DNA from: Brevundimonas sp.
Lineage (GTDB): Bacteria; Pseudomonadota; Alphaproteobacteria; Caulobacterales; Caulobacteraceae
Assembly (NCBI RefSeq): GCF_003248455.1
Contig: NZ_QFNM01000027.1
Coordinates: forward strand, 1-40,982
DNA: 40,982 nucleotides
Reading direction: 5' to 3'
The stretch's first letter is position 1. Each line of letters opens with the position of its first letter. The notes under the pieces were generated by a model. The model made no database searches, had not been told where the DNA came from, and worked only from the letters and a program-made list of their open reading frames with translations. Positions 31,733-40,982 of the stretch are shown in pieces. The position numbers and the translations under genes are program-made.

Positions 31733-32599
31733 ATGTTCCAGATCATCGGCATCGTCATGCTCTTCGGCATGGTGTTCGGCAGCTATATCCTGGCGGGCGG
31801 AAAGTTCGGGGTCATCGCCCATGCCCTGCCGCATGAGTTGATGGCCATCGGCGGCGCCGGCGTCGCGGCCTTTCTGATTTCCAACTCCCTGCCGGTCATC
31901 AAGTCGTCTCTGGCGGGCTTCGGCAAGGCGTTCGCGGGGCCGAAATGGAAGAAGCAGGACTATAAGGACCTGCTCAGCCTGCTGTTCCAACTAACCAAGA
32001 CGATGAAGTCCAAGGGCGTGGTGGCGCTGGAAAGCCATATCGAAAAGCCCAAGGACTCCCCGATTTTCCAGAAATACCCCAAGGTGCTGAAGGACCATTT
32101 CGCCGTCGACTTCATCTGCGACACCTTGCGGATGATGACGATGAACCTGGAGGATCCGCACCAGGTCGAGGATGCGATGGAAAAGCAGCTGGAAAAGCAC
32201 CATCACGAGCATCTCGAGCCCGCCCACGCCCTGCAGAACCTGGCCGACGGCCTGCCGGCCCTGGGCATCGTCGCCGCCGTTCTGGGCATCGTGAAGACGA
32301 TGGGCTCCATCACCGAGCCGCCCGAGATTCTGGGCGGCATGATCGGCGGCGCCCTGGTCGGCACCTTCCTGGGCGTCTTCCTGGCCTATGGGCTGGTCGG
32401 CCCGTTCGCCGCGCGCCTGAAGGCGATCATCGACGAGGAAGCCGCCTATTATAAGATCATCCAGTCGGTGCTGGTGGCTCACCTGCACGGCAACGCGGCC
32501 CAGATTTCGGTCGAAATCGGCCGGGGCGACATTCCCTCCACCGCCCAGCCCTCGTTCGGCGAGATGGAAGAGGCGCTGAACAACATCACCGCCGACTGA
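31733..32599 (+). CDS. motA: flagellar motor stator protein MotA
   Basis: MotA forms, with MotB, the proton-conducting stator that drives flagellar rotation. The 288-residue protein has four membrane segments, a long cytoplasmic loop (about 60-165), and the proline-bearing helices ADGLPALGIVAAVLGIVKTMG (P175) and YGLVGPFAARL (P224). These prolines match the two conserved ones of MotA. Its start MFQIIGIVMLFGMVFGSYILAGG is typical. No motB follows; the next gene encodes a small lipoprotein. In C. crescentus, as I recall, motA and motB also lie apart. The 96-base upstream region has the AT-rich TTAATGATTAATGG but no CtrA spacing. Confidence 0.96.
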   Translation: MFQIIGIVMLFGMVFGSYILAGGKFGVIAHALPHELMAIGGAGVAAFLISNSLPVIKSSLAGFGKAFAGPKWKKQDYKDLLSLLFQLTKTMKSKGVVALESHIEKPKDSPIFQKYPKVLKDHFAVDFICDTLRMMTMNLEDPHQVEDAMEKQLEKHHHEHLEPAHALQNLADGLPALGIVAAVLGIVKTMGSITEPPEILGGMIGGALVGTFLGVFLAYGLVGPFAARLKAIIDEEAAYYKIIQSVLVAHLHGNAAQISVEIGRGDIPSTAQPSFGEMEEALNNITAD

Positions 32600-32706
32600 G
32601 CCGGATCGACGCAGCGCCGATCCCGGCTTGCCCCCGTCGGGGGCGCGGTCCTATCGTCCGGCGGGCCAGAGGCGCGCCGCCTCGCGAACCTATTCGGAGA
32701 CCCCTC

Positions 32707-32991
32707 ATGCGTATGTCCGCCCTCGTCGTCGCCTCAGCCGCCTTCGTGGCCGTCGCGGCCTGCAGCAAGGCGCCGGAAGACAAGGCCGAGGCGCCCGCCA
32801 GCGACGCGGTCGAGGCCGCCGGCAGCGCCGAGGAAGCGGCCTTGACGGTCGATCAGGCCGCCCGCGACGCCGAGGCCGCCGCCAACCAGGCCATCCAGAA
32901 CGACGCCGCCGCCGCCCCGGCTCCCACTCCGCCGGTCGAGGGCGCGACGCCGACCACGCCGCAGCCTACCCCCGCGCCGTCGGGTCACTGA
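32707..32991 (+). CDS. small Ala/Pro-rich lipoprotein, unknown
   Basis: This 94-residue protein has a lipoprotein signal peptide ending in the lipobox VAAC, with C19 as the lipidated residue. The mature part is acidic, Ala/Glu-rich and probably helical, then ends in a Pro/Thr-rich tail (PTTPQPTPAPSGH), the kind of low-complexity linker seen in envelope lipoproteins. GGAG lies nine bases before the ATG. I do not recognise a family. It is 107 bases after motA on the same strand, but nothing in the sequence ties it to the motor. Confidence 0.75.
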   Translation: MRMSALVVASAAFVAVAACSKAPEDKAEAPASDAVEAAGSAEEAALTVDQAARDAEAAANQAIQNDAAAAPAPTPPVEGATPTTPQPTPAPSGH

Positions 32992-33162
32992 TCCGACCCG
33001 TGGCCGTCTTCGCTTCCCGCGTCGGCGGGCCTTGCTTCGGACTGTCCTATCGGCATCTGTCGCCAGAAGCTGGGACGCCGCTGACGCCGGAAGGGAAGAC
33101 CGACACCCAGGGTTAAGCACGGCCTTTTTCGTCCGGACGGCGAAGATGCTAAGGCCCTGCGG

Positions 33163-34992
33163 ATGAGCCCCCACGACGTTTCGCCCCAACTGACCTGGAC
33201 CGAAGACGGAGAGCCGCGATCGGGTCGGTTCGGCGACGTCTATTTCTCGCGCGACGACGGCCTGGCCGAGACGCGGGCGGTGTTTCTGGACGGCTGCGGC
33301 CTGCCGGACGCCTGGCGAGGACGCGCCGCCTTCACCGTGGCGGAACTAGGCTTCGGCACCGGACTGAACATCGCGGCGCTGCTGGACCTGTGGCGACGCA
33401 CCGGTCCGGCGGACGGACGGCTGCACGTCTTCTCCGTCGAGGGTTTTCCTATGACGGCGGCGGAAGCCGGGCGCGCCCTGGCGAACTGGCCGGAACTGGC
33501 CGACGCCGCCTCGGGGCTGCTCCAGGCCTGGCCGGCGCCGACGCCTGGTTTTCACCGGATCGACCTGCCGGGGTTCAAGGCGGTCGTCGACTTGGCCGTC
33601 GGCGATGCGGCCCGGGCGTTGGAACAGTGGTCGGGCGCCGCCGACGCCTGGTTCCTGGACGGGTTTTCCCCGGCCCTGAACCCCGGAATGTGGTCGCCGG
33701 AGGTGATGGACCGGATCGCCGCCCGCTCGGCGCCCGGCGCGCGGCTGGCCACCTTCACCGTTGCGGGGGCGGTGCGGCGCGCCCTGGCCGAGCGCGGCTT
33801 CGTCGTGGACAAGCGCCCCGGCCACGGCCGCAAGCGCGAGCGGCTGGAAGCCCGCCTGTCCAGCGCCCCCGAACCCGAGGTCCTTCCCCGCGTCGCCGTG
33901 GTCGGCGCGGGCGTCGCCGGCGCGTCCGTCGTTCGCGCCCTGAAGGCGCAAGGTGTCCGGGCGACGGTGTTCGAAGCGGACCGGCCGGGCGCCGGAGGCT
34001 CGGGCTTTCCCGCCGGTCTGGTCACGCCGCGCCTGGACGCCGGCGATATGGGCGTCGCCGCGCTTCACGCTCAGGCGCTGGCGCGCGCCCGCGCCCTCTA
34101 CGCCCGAACGCCGGGCGCCGTCGTGGGCGAGGGGGTGCTGCAACTGCCCCAGGCGCCGCGCGACCGGGCGCGCTTCGAAAAAATCGCCGCCCAGCCGATC
34201 TGGCCCGCCGGCGCCATGGCGGTGCAGACGGTCGAGGCCGCCGACGCCCTGGCCGGCGAGCCGGTCGGGGAGGACGGGTTGAGGATGGTCGACGCCTGCG
34301 CCGTCCGCCCCGCCGCCATACTGACCGACTGGCTGGCGGGCGCCGAGGTCCACTCGCCGCAGGTCGTGGTTCTGGCGCGTGCGGAAGGCGGTTGGCGGTT
34401 GTTGGATCAGGCCGGCGCCGTCCTGGCCGAGGTCGATGCAGTGGTCGTGGCCGCCGGCTGGGGCGCCGCCGAACTGCTGGCGAAACACGCCGCCGCGCCG
34501 CGCCTGTCGCCGGTGCGCGGCCAGGCTGACTGGGTCGAGGACGGAGGGGCGGTGCGGGCCGTGGCGTGGGGCGGCTATGTCGCCCCCACCGGCGCGGGCC
34601 TGCTGTATGGCGCGACCCATGATCGGGGCCAAGTGGATGTGACGCCCCGGCCCGCCGACAGCGTGCGCAACCTCGAAACCCTGCGCGCGCGCCTGCCGGC
34701 GTTGGCCGATCGCGTCGCTTCGGCGAAGGTGAAGCACAGCCGGGCCGCCATCCGCGCCACGACGCCCGACCGGCTGCCCCTGGCTGGGGCGCTGGACGAC
34801 GGCCTTTATATCCTGGGCGGCCTGGGGTCGCGCGGCTTTTGCGTCGCGCCCCTGTTGGGCGAGCATCTGGCGGCCCTGATCCTGAACCGACCCTCGCCCC
34901 TGCCGCGCGATCTGGCCGGCCGCGTCTCGCCACGGCGCTCCGCCGTCCTGGCGAATTCGCTTGCGCCCGACGCGCCCCGGCGAGAGGGTTGA
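33163..34992 (+). CDS. mnmC: bifunctional tRNA mnm5s2U34 biosynthesis protein MnmC
   Basis: MnmC carries out the last two steps of mnm5s2U34 formation at the tRNA wobble position: FAD-dependent removal of the carboxymethyl group, then SAM-dependent methylation. The 609-residue protein has an N-terminal methyltransferase domain (about 1-235) with ELGFGTGLNIAA (61-72) and WFLDGFSPALNPGMW. The C-terminal DAO-type oxidoreductase domain has the FAD motif VAVVGAGVAGAS (244-255) and the closing GGLGSRGFCVAPLLGEHLA. The length is shorter than the E. coli protein but both domains are complete. AAGG precedes the ATG by about nine bases. It is transcribed alone or with the lipoproteins around it. Confidence 0.94.
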   Translation: MSPHDVSPQLTWTEDGEPRSGRFGDVYFSRDDGLAETRAVFLDGCGLPDAWRGRAAFTVAELGFGTGLNIAALLDLWRRTGPADGRLHVFSVEGFPMTAAEAGRALANWPELADAASGLLQAWPAPTPGFHRIDLPGFKAVVDLAVGDAARALEQWSGAADAWFLDGFSPALNPGMWSPEVMDRIAARSAPGARLATFTVAGAVRRALAERGFVVDKRPGHGRKRERLEARLSSAPEPEVLPRVAVVGAGVAGASVVRALKAQGVRATVFEADRPGAGGSGFPAGLVTPRLDAGDMGVAALHAQALARARALYARTPGAVVGEGVLQLPQAPRDRARFEKIAAQPIWPAGAMAVQTVEAADALAGEPVGEDGLRMVDACAVRPAAILTDWLAGAEVHSPQVVVLARAEGGWRLLDQAGAVLAEVDAVVVAAGWGAAELLAKHAAAPRLSPVRGQADWVEDGGAVRAVAWGGYVAPTGAGLLYGATHDRGQVDVTPRPADSVRNLETLRARLPALADRVASAKVKHSRAAIRATTPDRLPLAGALDDGLYILGGLGSRGFCVAPLLGEHLAALILNRPSPLPRDLAGRVSPRRSAVLANSLAPDAPRREG

Positions 34993-35018
34993 GGCGGGGC
35001 TGTCGTCAGGAGAACACC

Positions 35019-35423
35019 ATGCTGCGTCTTGTCCTTTTTTCGGCCGTGGTTGTGGCCCCGGCCCTGGCTCTGGCCGCGTGCGCCCCCGCCGGGGCCGATC
35101 CGACGCCCGCCATCGCCCAAACGACCGCCAATCCCTGTTTCCAGCCCAATCTGGTTCGAAACTTCAGCGCCCCGAACGAGCAGACTCTCTATGTCCGCAC
35201 ATCCGCGACGGAGGTGTTCAAGATCGACGCGACCGTCTGCCGCGATCTGCCCAGCGCCCTGTCCATCGCCCTGGAGCCCATGGCCGGGACCAGCCGGCTG
35301 TGCGTCGGCGACCAGGCGCGCCTGCGCAGCCCCGCGATCGGGCCCGAGCCATGCCGTGTCCGCGTCGCCCGCAAGCTGACGGCGGAAGACATCGCCGCCC
35401 TGCCGTCGCGCGACCGGCCCTGA
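35019..35423 (+). CDS. small lipoprotein, possibly DUF6491-like
   Basis: This 134-residue protein begins with a lipoprotein signal peptide (hydrophobic to about residue 20) and lipobox LAAC with C21. The mature part has several further cysteines (NPCF, TVCRDL, RLCVG, EPCRV), which could form disulfides in the periplasm. The pattern NFSAPNEQTLYVRT-ATEVFKI followed by a cysteine and an RLCVGDQA element resembles the DUF6491 family of proteobacterial lipoproteins, from memory and not verified. AGGAGA six bases upstream fixes the start at 35019; the open frame further upstream overlaps mnmC. Function unknown. Confidence 0.75.
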   Translation: MLRLVLFSAVVVAPALALAACAPAGADPTPAIAQTTANPCFQPNLVRNFSAPNEQTLYVRTSATEVFKIDATVCRDLPSALSIALEPMAGTSRLCVGDQARLRSPAIGPEPCRVRVARKLTAEDIAALPSRDRP

Positions 35424-35509
35424 TACGCCCGCTGGAAACCTGCGTGACGGCGATTGAAATTCGCCGCGTCCAGGTATGAAATGATCGCCTTGCCTGGGGA
35501 GGGAAGAGG

Positions 35510-35965
35510 ATGATCAGGACCAAGAAGATCGCGGCTGTCGTGTCGGCGGCCGCTTGTGCGGCGCTGGGGCTGGCGTCGGCGGCGAGGGCGGAAAGTTGGG
35601 CGGCCTTCTCGCGCAGCGACGCCACCGTCTATCTGCTCGATATCGACGCCCTGACGCCTGTGGACGGCGTCGTGACCACCAGGATGGCGCGGGTCCATGC
35701 GCGCGGCGACGCGGCGGACCTCAGCCACGAAACCGAAGAGGTGATGGTGCGCTGTTCGGACGGCCAGTCCCGCTCGGGCGCGACCGTCGCCTATGGCGCC
35801 GACGGTGCGGAGACCGAACGCTATTCGGAGGACACGCCATGGGAGGCGACGCCGGCCGGCGGCGTCTATGGCGCCATCAAGTCCTTCGCCTGCGAAGACC
35901 TGCGCCCTCAGGCCGCCCGCTTCCCCACCATCCAGGCCTTCATCGCGGCCGGACGCGGCCAATAG
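35510..35965 (+). CDS. small periplasmic protein, surface-adhesin-E-like, unknown
   Basis: This 151-residue protein has a signal peptide (about 1-27, cleavage at ARA-ES). The mature part of about 124 residues starts WAAFSRSDATVYLLDIDALTPV and has two cysteines (in MVRCSDG and FACED), likely a disulfide. The layout, with an N-terminal strand carrying a Tyr-Leu-Asp segment and a C-terminal Cys followed by a short helix, resembles small surface-adhesin-E-like proteins; this is a weak match by eye. GGGAGG/AGAGG precedes the ATG. It is convergent with gyrB, with 18 bases between stops. No role is assigned. Confidence 0.72.
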   Translation: MIRTKKIAAVVSAAACAALGLASAARAESWAAFSRSDATVYLLDIDALTPVDGVVTTRMARVHARGDAADLSHETEEVMVRCSDGQSRSGATVAYGADGAETERYSEDTPWEATPAGGVYGAIKSFACEDLRPQAARFPTIQAFIAAGRGQ

Positions 35966-35983
35966 GCCGCGCCCTTTCGGGGT

Positions 35984-38419
<2,436 letters not shown>

Positions 38420-38562
38420 GAAATCGTTGGCTCAGAAGTCCCGACCGGGACGGGGAGAAGAGGCCGCGCTGGGCGCTCGAATCGACCACGGGATCGCACC
38501 GCGTCGAAGCCGCCAACATATAGGAAATTTCGACGAAAAAGCGAGGATTTCCGCGTCGAAAC

Positions 38563-39684
38563 CTAGTCGCTTTCCAAGGTTCCGCCCGCGACGCGGACGA
38601 ACTGGGCGCGGCCTTTCAGACCGGCGAACAGGTCGCGCTCGGTGCCCGTCATGAAGGCCTGCAGGTTCAGGGCCGCGATCTCGTCGAACAAGGCCGCGCG
38701 CCGGGTTTCGTCCAGGTGGGCGGGAGCCTCGTCCAGCAACAGGACGGGCGGCGCGGCCTGGTGCGACAGGCGGGCGATCTGGGCCAGGATCAGGTTCAGG
38801 ACCAGGGCCTTCTGCTCGCCCGACGAGCCCTCGGCGGCGGGTCGCCGTTTCTCGCGGTGCACGGCCGTCAGGTCGGTGCGGTGCGGTCCGAACAGGGAGC
38901 GGCCGGCGGCGCCGTCGCGGGCGCGGGCCTTGGACAGACCCTCGCGGATGGCGGCGGCGATCTCGTCTTCCTCGGCGCCCGCTTCGGCCATCTGTTCGGC
39001 GGCGCCGTCCAGACCCAGATCGGCCTGGGGGAAGGGGCGATCTCTGCGGGCGTCGATGGCGGCCTGGAGGGCGTGCAGGGCGGCGACGCGGGCGAGGGCG
39101 GCGCGGGCGCCCGCCTCGCCCAGGCGAAGCTCCAGCGCGTCGAGCCATACGGGGTCCGCCTCGCGCCCGTCCTGCGCATCGTTCAGGAGACGCAGCCGTT
39201 CGCGCAGGGCCTTTTCATAGATGGAGACGCTGGCGGCGTGATCGGGATCGGCGGCGAAGACCAGCCGGTCGAAGAATTTCAGCCGCTCGGCCCGGGCGTC
39301 GGAAAACAGCCGGTCCTGTTCGGGCGTCACCCAGACGGGACGCAGATAATCCAGCAGCCGCCCCGGCGGCGCCGTCTCGCCGTCGATCCGCACGATGCGC
39401 CGCGCCGCCCCCGCCGTCTGGACGCCCGTGCCCAGCCGCGTCTCGTCGTCCAGTTCGACCATGACGGCCCAGGCGCGGCCCACTGCCTCGCCGGGCTCGC
39501 GCCGGCCCATTTCGGCTGCGGTGGCGCCGCGCAGCCCCTTGCCGGGGGTCAAGAGGCTGATGGCCTCCAAGAGATTGGTCTTTCCCGCCCCGTTCGGGCC
39601 ATGCAGCAGCACCGGCCCGGAGGTCATCTCCAGCCGCGTGCTCGCATAGGAGCGGAAGTCCGTGAGGATTAGAGACTGTATCAA
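38563..39684 (-). CDS. recF: DNA replication and repair protein RecF
   Basis: RecF is an SMC-like ABC ATPase that loads RecA at gaps and helps restart replication, acting with RecO and RecR. The 373-residue protein has Walker A GPNGAGKT (29-36), the RecF-typical LTDFRSY near the N-terminus, the signature SSGEQKALVLNLILAQ, and Walker B VLLLDEAPAHLD. The start is taken as TTG at 39684 (LIQSLILTDFRSY), which matches the usual RecF N-terminus. Another TTG at 39729 would overlap the preceding gene by 35 bases, and no ATG is available upstream of the P-loop in a suitable place. The TTG lies 11 bases beyond the stop of the preceding gene, so translation may depend on it. Confidence 0.93.
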   Translation of the reverse strand: MIQSLILTDFRSYASTRLEMTSGPVLLHGPNGAGKTNLLEAISLLTPGKGLRGATAAEMGRREPGEAVGRAWAVMVELDDETRLGTGVQTAGAARRIVRIDGETAPPGRLLDYLRPVWVTPEQDRLFSDARAERLKFFDRLVFAADPDHAASVSIYEKALRERLRLLNDAQDGREADPVWLDALELRLGEAGARAALARVAALHALQAAIDARRDRPFPQADLGLDGAAEQMAEAGAEEDEIAAAIREGLSKARARDGAAGRSLFGPHRTDLTAVHREKRRPAAEGSSGEQKALVLNLILAQIARLSHQAAPPVLLLDEAPAHLDETRRAALFDEIAALNLQAFMTGTERDLFAGLKGRAQFVRVAGGTLESD

Positions 39685-39694
39685 ATCTGTCCGC

Positions 39695-40822
39695 TCAGCC
39701 GGCGCCGTACCGACGAAGCCATTCGTCAAACGTATCGCGAAGGTCGCGCACGGAACCTTGCCATCCCATGCCTAGCGACGCATCCATGTCGAGCGATGGC
39801 TTTTGCCAACTTTCGACATCGGCCACGCTGGGTCGATAGCGCCAGCCGACATGCTCGCGATTGTTGTTCGAGTCTTGAGCGATTCCGAAGGCCTCGACAT
39901 CTTTCCAACGGATGAATCGGACCCCCGCTTCATCACTGATAGTGAAGCCTGATGGGACCAACACAATGGTCGGCTTTAGAATAGAGCGTCGCGTCAGAAG
40001 ATAGCCCACATAGCCCAACCAGAGCGCCATTGCGGCATACAATAGAGCGACCAGCCAGAACGACCAGTTGCCTGCCACACTCGTCCACACCGTCAGCGCC
40101 TGCCCGCTCGGACTCGCTAGCGCCGTGATCCAGATTGGAAAGGCGAACAGCGCGAAGAAGCAGCACCAAATCCCTATCAGAGGGCCAACCGCCTTTCGTG
40201 TGTCTGCAAGCACTATCAAAGATGACGGAAGGTCTGGTCCGTCTTGACGAATGTTGGAAGGGGGCACGCCTCCCTCTTCTGGGAAGACGAAGGTGCGGGA
40301 ATAGCGAGATCTCCAAGCCTCTAGCGCGATGCAAAGGGCGTCCGGCCCACCTTGCCAGCCTCGGCCGAAATCGCCGTCCATCGTCGTCGCGGCTGAACTC
40401 TTTACGCGTCTTTCGGTATGGACATCGCCGCTGTAGTCCCATCCGACTACGCCTTCTTGCCCCATCACGGGTGTTTCGACACGGAACTTGCTCACCCGTT
40501 TCCAAAGAAGCAAATGCTTCCGGCCGTTGATCCGAAAGTGGAGGCCGCGCTCATTGGGGACGATATAATCTCCCCAGAATAGGGATCGTATCGCTTCGCC
40601 GCATAAGGCGAGCAATACCAAACCGGGCGCAGCGGCTATGACCGCGTCGGAAATGGAACCCGTCAAGGCGCGCAGGAGCTCTTCGCGGCCTTCAAGGCTG
40701 GAAAGCCAAGCGAAAATACCGATGTAGGCGCCAAGGCCCAAGAATGAGATCGCGAGGGGAGTCCAAATCCTCCACCTCGCTTTTCTGATCACCGTTCCGC
40801 CATGCTCATGGCTGTCAGACAC
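39695..40822 (-). CDS. membrane protein with two tandem PH-like modules, unknown
   Basis: I know no named family for this 375-residue protein. It consists of two similar halves. Each has two membrane helices (about 20-40 and 58-77; then 211-233 and 252-273) followed by a soluble module of about 90 residues (84-174; 284-372). The modules share W-K at 107/306, GW-x-Y at 127/326, GWQG at 155/353 and W-x2-RY at 170/368, with near-identical spacing. The strand-rich start (IVPNERGLHFRI; IVLVPSGFTISD) suggests a bacterial PH-like fold. Its G+C is visibly lower than its neighbours. The start is GTG at 40822, overlapping the dnaN stop by 8 bases; GTG at 40792 with GGCGGA upstream is an alternative. 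Confidence 0.8.
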   Translation of the reverse strand: MSDSHEHGGTVIRKARWRIWTPLAISFLGLGAYIGIFAWLSSLEGREELLRALTGSISDAVIAAAPGLVLLALCGEAIRSLFWGDYIVPNERGLHFRINGRKHLLLWKRVSKFRVETPVMGQEGVVGWDYSGDVHTERRVKSSAATTMDGDFGRGWQGGPDALCIALEAWRSRYSRTFVFPEEGGVPPSNIRQDGPDLPSSLIVLADTRKAVGPLIGIWCCFFALFAFPIWITALASPSGQALTVWTSVAGNWSFWLVALLYAAMALWLGYVGYLLTRRSILKPTIVLVPSGFTISDEAGVRFIRWKDVEAFGIAQDSNNNREHVGWRYRPSVADVESWQKPSLDMDASLGMGWQGSVRDLRDTFDEWLRRYGAG

Positions 40823-40982
40823 GCAGCGGCATCAGCACGTACTGCACGCCCGGATCGCCCGGATCGAGGACCAGGGTCGGGCTGGCCGGGTCGGCGAAGC
40901 GGAAGGCGGCGTTTTCGCCGGTGATCTGGCCGGCGACGTCCAGCAGATAGCGGGCGTTGAAGCCGATCTCGAACGGTTCGTC
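40815..40982 (-). CDS. dnaN: DNA polymerase III beta clamp, C-terminal end only
   Basis: The last 55 residues of the sliding clamp, with the rest beyond the window edge. The frame starts DEPFEIGFNARYLLDV and ends YVLMPLRV followed by TGA at 40815-40817. FNARYLLD and the VLMPLRV-type terminus are diagnostic of the beta clamp, which tethers the replicative polymerase to DNA. The composition is G+C-rich like the rest of the chromosome. The stop overlaps the start of the downstream membrane-protein gene. The dnaN-recF-gyrB order identifies this as a replication locus. Confidence 0.96.
   Translation of the reverse strand, partial: DEPFEIGFNARYLLDVAGQITGENAAFRFADPASPTLVLDPGDPGVQYVLMPLRV

Overview
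The window is a G+C-rich chromosomal segment from an alphaproteobacterium of the order Caulobacterales, most likely Brevundimonas or a close relative. The main evidence is a CckA hybrid kinase, a ChpT histidine phosphotransferase, a fliQ-fliR-flhB-cckA gene order and a CtrA-like box in front of fliQ. Genes are dense, and almost all are core or niche-metabolism genes. I see no phage, insertion sequence, CRISPR array or rRNA.

Layout: (1) 1-7.6 kb: the end of prfC, a secreted propeller-like protein, a TonB-dependent receptor, two unrecognised proteins and cysQ. (2) 7.7-14.6 kb, cell cycle and flagellum: chpT, a CheY-like regulator and cheR face cckA, which lies downstream of fliQ-fliR-flhB; folE is divergent from fliQ. 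(3) 14.7-26.4 kb, envelope and carboxylate metabolism: an acyltransferase, an MHS-type MFS transporter with a large periplasmic insert, a CrbS-like transporter-kinase, a CrbR-like regulator, a DcaP-like porin, acetyl-CoA synthetase and an SBF-like transporter. (4) 26.4-29.5 kb: tRNA-Gly(CCC) and the sulfate-activation genes cysD and cysNC. (5) 29.8-36 kb: a FATP-type acyl-CoA synthetase, motA, a small lipoprotein, mnmC and two small exported proteins. (6) 36-41 kb, reverse strand: dnaN (partial), an atypical tandem-repeat membrane protein, recF and gyrB.

The genes suggest two working systems. In the first, CckA and ChpT are the upper steps of the phosphorelay that phosphorylates CtrA, and a CtrA-like site sits in the promoter of the flagellar export genes next to cckA. 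In the second, the sensor kinase, its LuxR-type partner, a porin, acs and probably the upstream MFS transporter look like a complete acetate or short-carboxylate scavenging unit. A 13-base palindromic element, TCGACCAAAGTCG, occurs once upstream of the porin-acs pair and once upstream of the MFS gene, at nearly equal distance from the start codons. The most unusual gene is the dnaN-recF spacer gene, an internally duplicated four-helix membrane protein with lower G+C than its neighbours.
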